NCBI GenBank assembly: GCA_963931925.1
Contig: OZ007571.1
Location: 57,991,478-58,055,477 of the forward strand
Direction: 5' to 3'
Length of the DNA stretch: 64,000 bases
Source of the DNA: Onchidella celtica
Lineage: Eukaryota; Mollusca; Gastropoda; Systellommatophora; Onchidiidae
The notes below the pieces were generated by a model. That model was given only the letters and a program-made list of their open reading frames with translations, had not been told where the DNA came from and did no database searches. The position numbers and the translations under genes were made by a program. This document shows positions 1 through 11,312 of the stretch, piece after piece; positions within the stretch are counted from its first letter, which is position 1, and each line of letters starts with the position of its first letter.

Positions 1-36
1 AGTGTACATTGGAATGGTCAGATGGACCTGGGGGCG

Positions 37-82
37 TGAGGGTCTAGTCAGTTTGTATCAATGGGCAGTAGTCAGATTGACT
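37..82 (+). repeat. Shortened copy of a ~110-bp dispersed repeat
   Basis: The string GTGAGGGTCTAGTCAG and the following GGGCAGTAGTCAGATTGAC also occur at 15842-15950, 20967-21075 and 38331-38436. This copy lacks about 25 internal bases between those two blocks. The family is not recognised; it is neither coding nor obviously tRNA-like. Confidence 0.7.
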
Positions 83-397
83 AATCAGGCGAATAGGGGC
101 TGCGGCAGCGATCGACGTACCGTCAGTAGCCACCGCAAAATGCGGTAGTATTAGTAATTGACGCTACCGGCTACCGGAAAATGCGGTGGTGATTGACGCT
201 ACCTTTAGGTAATATTGTACGGACACAAATTCTTTTTTCAAAAAAAAAAAAAAAAAAGTCAGAACAGTGCAAACTGCAAACTCGCATTATCGGCCCAAAT
301 AACTCGGAACCAGGGTTTTGTGCTATATTTAGGCCGTATTCGGCCCAAATATACCTAGCCAAAAGAAAAACATCATACAAAAAGAACATCATTTTAA

Positions 398-428
398 GCG
401 ACTTCATTTTAAGTGGAGTCGACTGTAC
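398..428 (-). repeat. Pogo/Tigger-like terminal sequence fragment
   Basis: Read on the minus strand it begins ACAGTCGACTCCACTT and continues with AAAATGAAGT-type half repeats. Similar ends lie at 571-600, 6301-6325 and 40522-40560. This style of terminus, with degenerate AAGTGAA/TTGAACT repeats next to TA, resembles pogo/Tigger-type MITE ends. No transposase is present and no partner end was assigned. Confidence 0.4.
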
Positions 429-570
429 ATGTAACTAATTCAAACTCTTTTGATACTGTAACTCTAATGTCCTTAAAACATAATCATTATTCACATACAT
501 GCAAATCTATGTCAACCGTGTGTAAATAGTCAAAATCAAAACAAAACAAAACTGCACACAAAAAACAAAA

Positions 571-600
571 TACAGTCAACTACGCTTGAGTTGATGTCAT
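571..600 (+). repeat. Pogo/Tigger-like terminal sequence fragment
   Basis: It begins TACAGTCAACTACGCTTGAG, resembling the ends at 398-428 and 6301-6325. It faces away from the 398-428 end, so the two are probably remnants of different insertions. A run of G at about 681-707 follows. Confidence 0.35.
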
Positions 601-1372
601 CGGGGGATAAAAAAGAAGATCAACACATCCGTTGCTGACCCGATGTCAAGGGATGTAACCAATATTAACTTTACATTAACAGGGGGGGGGGAGGGAGGGG
701 GGGGGGGTGAAGTGTCGGTGAAACGCATTCAAACTCAATGCAAAGGTCGGTCAGTGCACTACAGTTTCTAATCTTGGCTTGCCACTCATCTATATTTATA
801 TATATATACTATATTTGTGGACTTGAGATTTTTCGTTGCAAAAGGCTTCGGAACCACTCAACACTCAGACTTCAAATTTTATATGGTGCATCAGAATGGG
901 TGTAAGGGTGCACAGTTTTTAATAGAAGTCTCAAATCGGCATAGTTTTTTTTTTATTGGAAATTTATTGTTTCGCCATCATTTAGATCTATTTCGAGTCA
1001 TAGTTCGCCACTTTAAGGTTTCGTTATCACTTCCTGCGATGTGTTCACTATTAAACACACTAACCCGTGCGCAAATCATGCTATTGTACGGGATGCGCAG
1101 GGTGTCAACTCACAAAGGCAGAGCAGTAAGACTTATTTAAAAACAAACAAACAAAAATAAAATAAACAAATAGGAACAGGCCAGATGAAGCAGGTCCATA
1201 ATAACCACCCAGAACTGAAACCAATATTCAAACCGATTTTCCCGGGCAGGGCCAGGGACCTCAGCTAGTAAAATCATAAACTAGATGGCAGGGTGCAATA
1301 CATGAATTTGGGATACCCTCTAATGTCTGTGCTTATTAAAACCTCCAGCCGACGCTACTGGTCAAGCCCGCT
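601..1372. other. Intergenic or intronic DNA, nothing recognised
   Basis: It contains a G-rich run near 681-707, AT-rich stretches and short open frames without recognisable motifs. The last five bases, CCGCT at 1368-1372, form the left target-site duplication of the LTR element. The missing 3' part of the DFPase gene could lie to the left of this window. Confidence 0.6.
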
Positions 1373-2560
1373 TGTCACGAGTGGAGTGAGTGCAATTAAG
1401 GGGATTGCTACAGAGCGGGTGTAGAGTAAGAAAGGCTCACAGTAGACAGCAAGTTAAGCGTGCTGTTGTGAGTAGGGGGGGGGGGGTCTGAAGGAGGCGA
1501 AAGCGCTGTATAACTATCACTGCAAGTTAGAAGGTCCTAGGGGGCGGATCTGTGAATAATAGCCCATCGGGCAGAGATAAAAGGAAGCAGTCGAGAAGAC
1601 TAGTGAGAGTCTTTCCAGTTATGACTGGTATGTAGAATGTTGATTGATTATTATGATTGATGTATTATATTATATTCGTCTATTACCATGATGTGAATAA
1701 GTCTATGTGAGGAATGTGGAAGTCCTTGATATTGGATATAGCAATGTGCGCCACGAGCGATAGATGAAAGTGAGTTCATGGATTTGTAGCGCGAGTGAGT
1801 AGTGTGTACTCCGATGGAGGTGTGTTACCGTAAGATGTGTGGTGAGTGAAAGGTGAACTAGTGTGTGTACGCTTCATGGGTTGTAAGGAGAGGTGGAGTG
1901 AATAGAAATGGTAGGGTATTATACCAATGTAATGTTATTCTTGTAGGTGTCGGGGACGGGCCGCAGAGCCACCTCGATGAGCACAGGGGATAGGCCAGCA
2001 TAGGGCCGGAGGCCACACATAGGCCAGAAGTGAGGCTGTCAGTGCAGGACAGTAGAGGCACATAAAGTCGTGGCAGTCAGGCCACGGACAGGGACGTAGA
2101 TATGAGAGTGAATGAGATACTATATTGTTGCCATGTTGATAGGCTAGTGAACTGATATTATGTTGTTGCCATGTTGATGGCTATGGAAATAATAATGTGT
2201 TATTGCCCTGCGGAGGTGCTAGGGGAGTGCTAAGGTGTATGACAATAGGAAGGTGATATTGAGAGACTGCGGTGCCAGTGAATCATTAATGTACTATTAA
2301 GACCCTGAGGGGAGAGGCTGAGGCCGAAGTGCCTTTAGGAGTAACTACCGGATTGTGGATCCGAGGGAGCGTGTGTGTGAGAATAAGGCCGTTGTACGGC
2401 AGTCATTTCAATAATATAATATGTAATTGCGCTATTATATGTACAATTATGTTTAATAAATGTGTGAGTCTGATGGATTGTTCTGTTAAGTGTTAACTTG
2501 TTTGTTCGTGATTGTTGTCTGTCATAACTTATTACATCTCCCAGTCTGGGATTTGTGACA
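1373..2560 (+). repeat. 5' LTR
   Basis: It is 1188 bp, TG...CA bounded. It matches the right LTR at a constant offset on either side of a G tract; the visible difference is there (12 G here against T plus 14 G on the right). A TATA-like GATAAAAGG sits near 1576-1584 and a polyadenylation signal AATAAA at 2455-2460, so transcription and 3' processing signals appear intact. The 67-codon open frame inside it is not considered coding. Confidence 0.92.
2455..2460 (+). terminator. LTR polyadenylation signal AATAAA
   Basis: This canonical hexamer lies about 100 bp before the LTR end. The equivalent copy in the right LTR is at 5138-5143, where it would process the element transcript. Confidence 0.55.
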
Positions 2561-2634
2561 TTGGGGGCTCGTCCGTTGTGACATTGGGGGCTCGTCCGTT
2601 GTGACATTGGGGGCTCGTCCATTGTGACTCGTCC
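2561..2634 (+). promoter_or_regulatory. Triplicated tRNA-Pro-type primer-binding site
   Basis: Immediately after the LTR terminus comes a 23-bp unit TTGGGGGCTCGTCCG + TTGTGACA, twice in full (2561-2583, 2584-2606) and a third time in variant form from 2607. TGGGGGCTCGTCC is the classic start of a primer site complementary to the 3' end of tRNA-Pro, as in gammaretroviruses. The unit also contains the last bases of the LTR (TTGTGACA), so each copy recreates an LTR/PBS junction. Confidence 0.8.
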
Positions 2635-3533
2635 ATTTTCGTAATATTTAGTTGTAGTTAGTTAGTAGGTAATTGTGCTGTCTTGTTCGTTGGATGAATG
2701 GACATTTCATGATATGATTTATGTATAATAATGAATGTATATTGATGCATGTATTGCTATGAATAGGTATTAATTTGTATTTAAACTTTCCAGAGTGTGT
2801 GCGTGCAGCCTGAGGAGACGAGCAGCCAGAGCTCCGATTAAAGGGAGGAGTTTTACTCAAAATTTCAAAAGTTAAGTGAAAGTCAAAATTTTTGTGCCCT
2901 GGATTGTGGGCTGTTCCTTTAATCTGTCTTTTTCCCTGTTTTTGCTGTTGTTGTCGTTATAGGTTATACGGGCGGTGGCGCGGGTTTGCTGTGTTGAACT
3001 TAGTTTATCCTTTTAAAAAGGTGTGGTAAACTTTGGAACTTCGTTCATCACAGTGACCAGTTCTGTAGGGACCTGTATTTTTGTTTAGATTGTAGCGTTC
3101 TATCTTCCTCGTTGTTTTAGGAAGACGTTTCTCTTGTCCTTCTCCTCCCTATCTGTAGATACGTTCCTTTTTTTCAGACTCTGTTCTTGTTCGTACCGTG
3201 TTGTGTAATCGGCGTAGTAGGGTGCATTTTTTTTTCCATTATAGTTTTTTTTTGTAGAAGCTTGTCCTAGTCGGGTTCGTTGTCCTTGACGTACTTGTGG
3301 TCCTTCTACTGTATTTCTTCATTCTTGTCGTTTCTATTTTCTTTTATAAGTAATAGTGCATACATTTTATAGATATAGAATTAGTTTTGCTGTAAAGGTA
3401 AACTTCTGAATTATATTCTGAACCGGGTATTGTTATATCTGGTGTGATCTCAGGTCTCTGGTCGTGTCGTTAGTATCATACCGACAGGTTAGCCGTTTTT
3501 TTAAAATATATACCATAACCATAAATCTGTGAA
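2635..3533 (+). other. LTR-element leader region
   Basis: About 0.9 kb of T-rich, non-coding DNA between the primer sites and the gag start codon, typical in position for the leader and packaging region. No long plus-strand frame or recognised motif was found. Confidence 0.6.
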
Positions 3534-4051
3534 ATGGCGGAACTCCAACAACTAATGAAGTTGGGTAAGGAACTTGGCCTGGAGGGAGAAGAGCTACGCG
3601 GCTGGATTAAAGAACAGCAGGCAGAAATGCGCGATGAGCGTGCTAAGGATAGAGAACAGGAAAAAAAGGATAAGGAAGAGGAAAGAGAGGCTAAGGCTCA
3701 GCAGCAGGAAAGGGAGTTTAAGCAACAGGAAAGAGAGGCTAAGGCTCAGGAGCAGGAGAGGGAGTTAAGGTTAAAGGAGATAGAAGCTCAAGAGCGGGAG
3801 ACAGACGCGCGAGTAAGAATAGCGGAGTTGGAAATCAAAAAGAGTGCGCCAACAGAAACAGTTGAGCGGCAGGTACCCAATAAAGGTGGCGTTAGGATTA
3901 AGCTCCCTACGTTCGACGACCGGAAGGACGACATAGACGCCTTCCTTTACAGGTTCGAACTGAACGCACAATTGCAATGGGGGGAAAATAAGGAATTATG
4001 GGCCACGTACCTGGCGTCGCTATTGCAGGGGCGAGCGTTAACATACTTTAA
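3534..4051 (+). pseudogene. gag N-terminal fragment of the LTR element
   Basis: ATG at 3534 opens a frame whose first ~115 residues are almost entirely E, K, R, Q and A in heptad-like spacing, a long charged coiled coil. Residues about 121-173 read as the start of a Gypsy-type capsid: a basic KLPTFDDRKDD block, then IDAFLYRFE and LLQGRALTYF motifs. At 4052 the frame enters the right LTR and stops at 4103, so the last ~16 residues are LTR-encoded. The capsid C-terminal half, zinc knuckle, protease, RT, RNase H and integrase are absent. If translated, the product could oligomerise but could not build a particle alone. Confidence 0.82.
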
Positions 4052-4052
4052 A

Positions 4053-5243
4053 GTCACGAGTGGAGTGAGTGCAATTAAGGGGATTGCTACAGAGCGGGTG
4101 TAGAGTAAGAAAGGCTCACAGTAGACAGCAAGTTAAGCGTGCTGTTGTGAGTAGTGGGGGGGGGGGGGGTCTGAAGGAGGCGAAAGCGCTGTATAACTAT
4201 CACTGCAAGTTAGAAGGTCCTAGGGGGCGGATCTGTGAATAATAGCCCATCGGGCAGAGATAAAAGGAAGCAGTCGAGAAGACTAGTGAGAGTCTTTCCA
4301 GTTATGACTGGTATGTAGAATGTTGATTGATTATTATGATTGATGTATTATATTATATTCGTCTATTACCATGATGTGAATAAGTCTATGTGAGGAATGT
4401 GGAAGTCCTTGATATTGGATATAGCAATGTGCGCCACGAGCGATAGATGAAAGTGAGTTCATGGATTTGTAGCGCGAGTGAGTAGTGTGTACTCCGATGG
4501 AGGTGTGTTACCGTAAGATGTGTGGTGAGTGAAAGGTGAACTAGTGTGTGTACGCTTCATGGGTTGTAAGGAGAGGTGGAGTGAATAGAAATGGTAGGGT
4601 ATTATACCAATGTAATGTTATTCTTGTAGGTGTCGGGGACGGGCCGCAGAGCCACCTCGATGAGCACAGGGGATAGGCCAGCATAGGGCCGGAGGCCACA
4701 CATAGGCCAGAAGTGAGGCTGTCAGTGCAGGACAGTAGAGGCACATAAAGTCGTGGCAGTCAGGCCACGGACAGGGACGTAGATATGAGAGTGAATGAGA
4801 TACTATATTGTTGCCATGTTGATAGGCTAGTGAACTGATATTATGTTGTTGCCATGTTGATGGCTATGGAAATAATAATGTGTTATTGCCCTGCGGAGGT
4901 GCTAGGGGAGTGCTAAGGTGTATGACAATAGGAAGGTGATATTGAGAGACTGCGGTGCCAGTGAATCATTAATGTACTATTAAGACCCTGAGGGGAGAGG
5001 CTGAGGCCGAAGTGCCTTTAGGAGTAACTACCGGATTGTGGATCCGAGGGAGCGTGTGTGTGAGAATAAGGCCGTTGTACGGCAGTCATTTCAATAATAT
5101 AATATGTAATTGCGCTATTATATGTACAATTATGTTTAATAAATGTGTGAGTCTGATGGATTGTTCTGTTAAGTGTTAACTTGTTTGTTCGTGATTGTTG
5201 TCTGTCATAACTTATTACATCTCCCAGTCTGGGATTTGTGACA
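4053..5243 (+). repeat. 3' LTR
   Basis: It is 1191 bp and starts GTCACGAG, one T short of the expected TG terminus because the internal deletion ends here. It ends TTTGTGACA. Its AATAAA is at 5138-5143. It is followed by the right target duplication CCGCT (5244-5248). Confidence 0.92.
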
Positions 5244-5248
5244 CCGCT

Positions 5249-6300
5249 GACCGGACCAGTGACCTCACTCACGGGGAGGGGGGATCTTATCTGGGTCGCA
5301 TTGACCCTTGCCGACTAACACACTACCGCTGTGGACGTAGTTTTTATGTGGTCGGTAAAACATTCCCTGCTGCGCCTTATTACTGTTAATAATGAATTAA
5401 CCAACGAAACATTTGTCTGTAAGTCTCTAACCAATGATCTGACTTATGATACTGACACTGACAGCCGTAATTTTCTTCAGAACGAAGCATGAAACCCCTG
5501 AGCGCTAAACAATCCAGATTAGTACTATTAATGAGCCAACGTGGGCATCTGGGGCAAAGGTCATTTCAGAGCTTGTTTCTGATTGGTTCTTAAACACAGA
5601 CAACTCTAGATGACAGGCCTAGTCAGCTTAGGAGAAAATGAGATGATAATGTAAATGTGTTGAACAACAATTCGCATGCCGATGCTACGCCTTTTGATAG
5701 TGTGGGGAGAGCCCTTGAAACTGAAAGCTTAGTCTTTGTGATTCCCACCATTGGTTCACTGGCGTGGGCTGCCAGTCAAAAGACTCTCACACCGCTGGCA
5801 TGACCACATGCCTCTAGATGATAGACCTGCTCTGGCCTTGGGACTAGCCAATCAGTGTTCCCTTGCTTTTGGTGTTGGGTGGTGGTATTTTTTAAGTATG
5901 CGTGGGAGCAGGGCTGAGAGGGAGGGGCATTGTCCATGAGCCTGTGTGTAGTTGTGCACCCACGTGGACTCACTACCTGCGTGACTGTGCGTGACAACAA
6001 AGAGACATCTTACAGCCTATCAGCGTGCTGTAGTATACACATTGCGTTACTAACGGGGGAGTGTCAGTGACGGACAGTTGAGGTGTTGACTCAATTTCAT
6101 TGGTCGGATAATCGAGATTAACTCATCCGTTTGGGGTTCAACGATTGGAATAAGAGATGGGACAGGAAATCAGAGTCAACACAGGCGTTGCGACGCTTGA
6201 GTTGAAGTCAACACAACCGTTTTATTTTAACATAAAATATGATGCAACAGTGCCGGTTTCACCAAAAAAGATCAACTCAAGAGAAGTTCAACTCATGCGA
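5249..6300. other. Non-coding, probably DFPase intron or 3' region
   Basis: Short open frames on both strands at 5751-6000 overlap each other and show no family motifs. From about 6061 there are degenerate TTGAACTCAAGTGAAGT-like motifs that appear to belong to the MITE end described at 6301-6325. No sequence resembling the missing DFPase C-terminal exon was seen on the minus strand. Confidence 0.5.
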
Positions 6301-6325
6301 GTTCAACTAAAGTGAAGTCCACTGT
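6301..6325 (-). repeat. Pogo/Tigger-like MITE end
   Basis: On the minus strand it reads ACAGTGGACTTCACTTTAGT, next to TA, with further TTGAACT half repeats inward to about 6180. It is the clearest member of the terminal-sequence family also at 398-428, 571-600 and 40522. Confidence 0.45.
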
Positions 6326-6387
6326 ATAATGTTGGGAAGATTTTTATCAAAACTATGAAAAAGAAACATGTACATTTGACAACCTAC

Positions 6388-6604
6388 CTGGCAATATTGC
6401 CCATACACTTTTATCTCTCACTTCACCAGGACCTTTAATATTGTATGACCACAAGTGTCTGGTTGGAGTTTCTGCTACAATTAGTTTCTCTGGTTTACCG
6501 TGACTGTTGTGGACAACAGCGATGCCATTAGGAAATCTGATGCCGGTATCAAGGTGGATAACTCTTTTATCTGATGTCAGACAGTAAATAGATCCAAACG
6601 GCTC
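6388..6604 (-). CDS. DFPase-like gene, fourth exon seen
   Basis: The acceptor TTTGTTCAG precedes 6604 and the donor GTAGGT follows 6388 on the minus strand. The exon encodes about 72 residues beginning EPFGSIYCLTSD, through RFPNGIAVVH and LIVAETPTRHLWSYNIKGPG, ending ILPG with phase 1. These blocks match the middle of squid DFPase. The Asn of FPNG corresponds to a calcium ligand (Asn175 in squid numbering). The next exon should carry the GGADG block with the catalytic Asp229 and is not in view. The entry phase 0 fits the preceding exon. Confidence 0.9.
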
Positions 6605-8844
6605 CTGAACAAAAAAGCAACATAATGAGAAAAAGCTAACTCAACAGTCTCTGTGTCACCTGTTCTCTTTATTGACTGCTGGGTAAACATGATCTGTCAG
6701 ATGATAGCTCATTTCAATCAACTGTCATGAATTTGCAGATATTATAAGTGGCTTTTACAAACAGCCATTTCTTGATTGAAGTAGGTGGCATGTTCTGATA
6801 GTAAAAGCTGGCAAAAGGTGAGTCCTATAAATCAAATGCATCAAAACATGAGGCTGTATAAAGTATTATGTCTCAAATGTGTTTTAACCACACTGACATG
6901 ATCATCATGTTGTGCACTTAAAATTTTTTTTTTTTAGATCTAATAAATTACACATAGAGAAGATAGACATTCTGGTACGTTTATTCATCAAAAAGATAAT
7001 TGTGCCACTGAAGTACAGGTTATCATCATGGATAACAACTGATAATCTCAGTTAACCCTTGTCCTGCGTTGAGTGAACTCGTCCATGTAACGCCCCGTGC
7101 GGGGATAGCCAGCGGCCAGTCAGCCGATCGTTCACATGTTGCCGATAACCTCGGCAGTCGGGTCAATCGGGTCCTTGTGAACACGTGTATCGCGTATACT
7201 TCAGGACGCAATAACAACAATAGTGGTGGATAAATTGTAAGGGACCCCTATGATATTTGGATAAAGTACTTGTGATGATATGCAGTAGGTTTTATTGTGA
7301 AATGGAAGGCCCAAATCAAGAATTTTCTGCATTTACATGCCGTTTAACACACGTTTTATCATTTTCCCAAGACCTCTGCGCTTTTTCTGTCCCTAAGTCA
7401 GGCCATTCAGGTGAACAAATTATTTTTTAAGCCATTCGCTTAATTTACTAACCACATGTATAGTGGCATTGCCTTCTCGCTCCTCTACTATGTAAAGCGT
7501 CCACGTACTATGATGTTAGTTTAAGCAAGAGATTTGATTTCCAGTTCCAGGTCGTAGAGCACATACATGTACTGAAAAGTGGTTTAACCAAAGGAACACA
7601 ATATCTCTCCAATTACCACATCAAATAAAGACAACGACTAACAACAAAGTCGGTCATTTTCTCCCAGTTTTCCCTGATGAAAAACCTACTGACAGACGCC
7701 CTTATGCAGCATGCCCTAATATTACATCGGAATTCATAATTACAGACGTAGAACGGCGTCTCAAATACGCACATGGCCCCTTTCTTCTCATTTCACATGT
7801 AGACGACAACCAGCATCAAAGTAAAAGTTTCCCCAAGATTTTCCCCAGTTCGAACTTCAGACCGTCAGTACTATTACACGAGTATGACGAATAGTTACGA
7901 ATAGTTGCATCGTAATAAACGTAATCGGACGATACCATTTTGTTAGATATAGTAGAGGTGACAGGATAGATAAACACGCGAAAATTGTGCGGAAAAAAAA
8001 AACGTGAAAAAACAACAACGACAGCCTTGGCAACCGAATAACCAAAGCGCGAGGCGCACCGTTGCTATACAAAAATGTGGCCTCCCGCAGGACCCGCGGG
8101 TAAGCGTGTTGGACAAAATAATGGCCTCACGTGTTGCGCGGGGAAGCCAATATAGTGGCCTCCCGCAGGACTAGGGTTAAGAAATGGCATCCAGCCTCAG
8201 GCCATTAGATGAAAATCCTGGCTCATCTCTAGCATAAGTTTTGCTGTGCACTCCAAAGGAAAAATCTAATTTAAATGATTTTGATATGAATTCCTTTATC
8301 AGAAGATTAAATGTTGTCATTCATAACTGTGCATATTTCTTGTAAAGTTCTGCTTTTGAAACCTTTTATGCATGCAACTGCCAGTTGCATTACTTTTAAT
8401 TTTGCATGCAAAAAAACATCCTTTTCATGGCGTGAACAAATTCAATATGCAAGCCTCCACATACAAATTATCATTTGCTAGCACAATTAAAACACAGTTA
8501 TTGTTAAAATGTGCAACATTTGAAATGACATTGACAACACTGGTTATAAATGTGTGTTGGTTCTATATCAGAATTTGTATAGAAAAAAAAAACGACGGAC
8601 TTTGGCTTCGGAATGCGTAATGGAATGACAAGCTATAGTTTTGTTCCAATGGGCTACCAGTACCTGCATGAGACAAGGGAAACTCAAGAGAGAATTAAAA
8701 CCACTGCAATACGTAATCTAAAACCAGAGTCTTGGTCACCAAACAACAAAACATACAATTTATGGTATGAATCTGTGAAGATGACTTTGTAAAGATCTGC
8801 TATTATACTGCATATCTGTTATCATACTCAAAACAGGCACGTAC
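6605..8844 (-). other. DFPase intron 3
   Basis: A 2240-bp intron. It holds a GC-richer patch at about 7040-7220 and near-duplicate GGCCTCCCGCAGGAC strings at about 8079 and 8159. No transposon protein or RNA gene was recognised. Confidence 0.75.
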
Positions 8845-8976
8845 CACAAAGGAACGTCTGTAAGGATTCGGAGCAATCTCTCCAGCTGGTCCTGTGACCC
8901 ATAAATTTCCATCATAATCCATGATACAGTCATTGCAGCCTTGCATAGTTCTGCCATTCTTATCTACTGTAACAAC
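8845..8976 (-). CDS. DFPase-like gene, exon 3
   Basis: 132 bp, phase 0 at both ends, with acceptor TATATCAG before 8976 and donor GTACGT after 8845. It encodes 44 residues containing GRTMQGCNDCIMDYDGNLW and TGPAGEIAPNPYRR. The Asn in GCNDC matches the DFPase calcium ligand Asn120 of the squid enzyme. The beta-propeller repeat pattern (DYDGNLWVT) is clear. Confidence 0.92.
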
Positions 8977-9467
8977 CTGATATAAATAAAACATCAGAAT
9001 TAGTTACTCTCATCCTCAATATGATGATACCCAGTCATCTTTATGTTCTTTTAAAACCATTAATAAACCCGATATAAAGCTGGTGAAATACATTTAATGA
9101 TAACGTTGCCAACTAAAACATCATAAAGCAGTCAACGTACACTGTTATTACAATTTTATTTTATTTGCAAATGGCTTGCATTTTAAAAGATACACTATTT
9201 ATGGTATGAAGTGTTGAATGTAAGTTTTAATTTAAATGACAATTGTGAGTCTATCATAGATTGATAATGCTCTACAAAGTCTGAAATGACACCAACATGC
9301 ATACCCACATCTGCCCAGAAAACTCCAGTCTTATAATAGGCCAGTTGATAAAAGTCATCCATTATCAGTAAGTATGATTGTGCAGGGAGCTAAGTCACTG
9401 TATCAAGAGATAAATCTATACCAGGATAAATTATCAAAACTTGTTTCCAAATTGTATGAACAACTAC
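8977..9467 (-). other. DFPase intron 2
   Basis: A 491-bp intron between exons 2 and 3. Nothing else recognised. Confidence 0.8.
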
Positions 9468-9608
9468 CTGAGAAAATGTTCCATCTGCTTTTACCACTAA
9501 AATACCCAATCTCATGTCGGCCACATAGAGATTTCCCTCTTTGTCAGCCTGGCATCCTGCTGGAATCCCTCCTTCGCCATTGACATTTGGTGAACAGAGC
9601 ACTTGTGC
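9468..9608 (-). CDS. DFPase-like gene, exon 2
   Basis: 141 bp, phase 0 at both ends, acceptor TTGCCACAG and donor GTAGTT. It encodes 47 residues with NGEGGIPAGCQADKEGNLYV and ADMRLGILVV followed by ADGTFSQ. These are among the most conserved blocks of squid-type DFPases. Confidence 0.92.
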
Positions 9609-9849
9609 CTGTGGCAAACAACAAAATAGCACATATTACAAACACAACTCATGTCAGCAGTTTCTTACAAAAATGAAATATTTAAATATCTTTTTTTAAA
9701 AAAGATTTCCGAGTGTGTCTCAAGTGCTTTATGCTAGATTGCACATTTTTTTTTAACGTGTCGGTACTAAACAGTTAATTGCTGAGCCACATGTTTTCAG
9801 TAAAAACATCCCCATAGAGGACTATTTAGAACTATAGAGGACTAATTAG

Positions 9850-9920
9850 GAGCTCTGTCACATGTGCCCCCCCCCCCCCCCCCGGAGCTCTGTCACATGT
9901 GCCCCCCCCCCCCCCCCCCG
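9850..9920. repeat. Tandem duplication with poly-C
   Basis: GGAGCTCTGTCACATGTG followed by about 17 C occurs twice in a row. It is probably a recent slippage duplication of about 35 bp. No function is inferred. Confidence 0.8.
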
Positions 9921-10034
9921 CTTCTTCCTTTTCCCTCCTGAAGTCACGCCCTTGTTTAGCCTTGTGGGGATCCATCCCTGCTTGTAGTTTGGATTATTTC
10001 TTCTTCTTCTTCTGCGTTCTTTGTGTTAGACTAT

Positions 10035-10727
10035 TTATATCAGGAGGCCGGTAGCCTTTATGAAGGATGCTGTGCTCCTGAGTTCCTCTGCTGTCCCATA
10101 TAGCTTAGTGTGTAGTGCCGCACCTCGGGGCCAGCTGTTTTCCCTCTGTTGTCTGTATAGGGGGCATTGTTGGAGGACATGTTCTGCATTCTCTGGGCAG
10201 TTTCCACATGGACATGTCTCAGTTTCTCCAACCCTGAATTTTTTGTAAAGGTGCTGCCGGAGTCTGTTTTGTCCAGTTCTCAGCCTAAAAATGATAGTTT
10301 GCTCCTTTCTGCTGAGCAAGTGTATCGCATCGTCTGTTATATGGCCTGGATGACTTTGTTTCCACTTGGCTTTCAAGGCTGCCTTAATATGAGTTTTGGC
10401 TTCTGAGAATGTTATGTTTTCTCTGACTTGAGCCAATTGAGGGTAGTTTGCGCCATTTTTTGCCAGAGTGTCTGCCTTATCATTTCCGATGATGTTACAG
10501 TGGCCAGGGATCCACTGGAGAACCACGTTGCTTGCTGTGTGGCATAACTGCACTAAGGCAGAGGTGAGTTTGTTTTGATGATAATCATGTGAACTTTGAA
10601 GGGCCTGCAGGACTGACCTAGCATCTGTGAGAATAACTATTTTTTTGTTGTATATGTCTCGATTTTGTAAGTTTAGGGCAGCTTCTAGTATGGCTTCTGT
10701 TTCTGCTCTGTAGTTGGTAGAATTATT
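10035..10727 (-). pseudogene. LINE C-terminal RNase H fragment
   Basis: An open minus-strand frame begins without a start codon at about 10727 and ends at 10035. It shows RNase H signatures: NYRAETEAILEA (acidic Glu), ILTDARSVLQAL (Asp) and WIPGHCNIIGNDKADTLAK (His/Asp block). A C-terminal knuckle follows, with CPCGNC then H and C in AEHVLQQC. The first catalytic Asp would lie upstream and is cut off, and a stop lies just before 10727. This layout fits the 3' end of an I-group type non-LTR retrotransposon truncated at its 5' end. A GAA-rich tail (minus strand) follows at about 9990-10020. It is not capable of retrotransposition. Confidence 0.85.
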
Positions 10728-11310
10728 TCATTACTGTGAGATGGAGATAGAGTTAGTTTTATGTTTATGGGTTACGGATGAATGAAACTGGTTCGGGGAT
10801 GAGTTACATTCAGAAGTCCTCAATACATAGTGCATCTGACATACCCGTAATTAGGCTAGTTTATGTCATTTAAAAAGATCAATATATATACATGTAGCCT
10901 ATAAGTACAATATCTAGCCGTGAGTACACTCACCCTTCCCCAGAAAATTTAAAGAAATTCCTACAAGGGATTCCAATAATTCTATGACACATTTGTTGAA
11001 AGTGTGCATGGGTATGTATGTGTTTCCAAGTCAAGCTTGTAGGTTACCTTCATATAATATGGAAACGGCTAGCTGTGTTTGTGAGTATAGGCGTTCTTAG
11101 ACATGCGAACAGATGACCCATCCAAAGTTGACACAATTTAGATCTAGACGTATTACATGGTGTCTGGGATCTAAAATGGTAGCTAGATTTGTGTCTGAAA
11201 GTGTTCCCAAAATGACAGCATAAATATATGACACTCTTCTATCAACCTTTCCCCACTCTCCCCTCATCCAAACTATGATTTTGGCGCTTTTCCGGTAGTT
11301 CCCACCCCAA
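10728..11310. other. Short unique stretch before LINE copy A
   Basis: No gene seen. Bases 11262-11308 are an inverted, roughly 80 percent copy of 25110-25155 (GGCGCTTTTCCGGTAGTTCC here against its reverse complement there), so the LINE array has opposite-facing copies of one small repeat at its two outer edges. Confidence 0.6.
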
Positions 11311-11312
11311 CA

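Larger units (their letters stand above)
1373..5243 (+). mobile_element. Internally deleted LTR retrotransposon with intact TSD
   Basis: Two long direct repeats (1373-2560 and 4053-5243) flank about 1.5 kb of internal DNA. The left LTR starts TGTCACGA and both end TTTGTGACA, giving TG...CA termini. The 5 bp CCGCT occur immediately left (1368-1372) and right (5244-5248), a perfect target-site duplication. A primer-binding site, a long leader and the start of gag are present; the rest of gag, all of pol and the polypurine tract are missing. The deletion joins gag at 4051-4052 directly to the right LTR, which has lost its first T. Near-identical LTRs indicate a recent insertion. It is probably Gypsy-like from the gag sequence, but without pol the family cannot be fixed. 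It would need enzymes in trans. Confidence 0.93.

Noticed and set aside
1858-2061. 67-codon minus frame present in both LTRs
   Set aside because: It is duplicated only because the LTRs are; there is no similarity to known LTR-encoded proteins.
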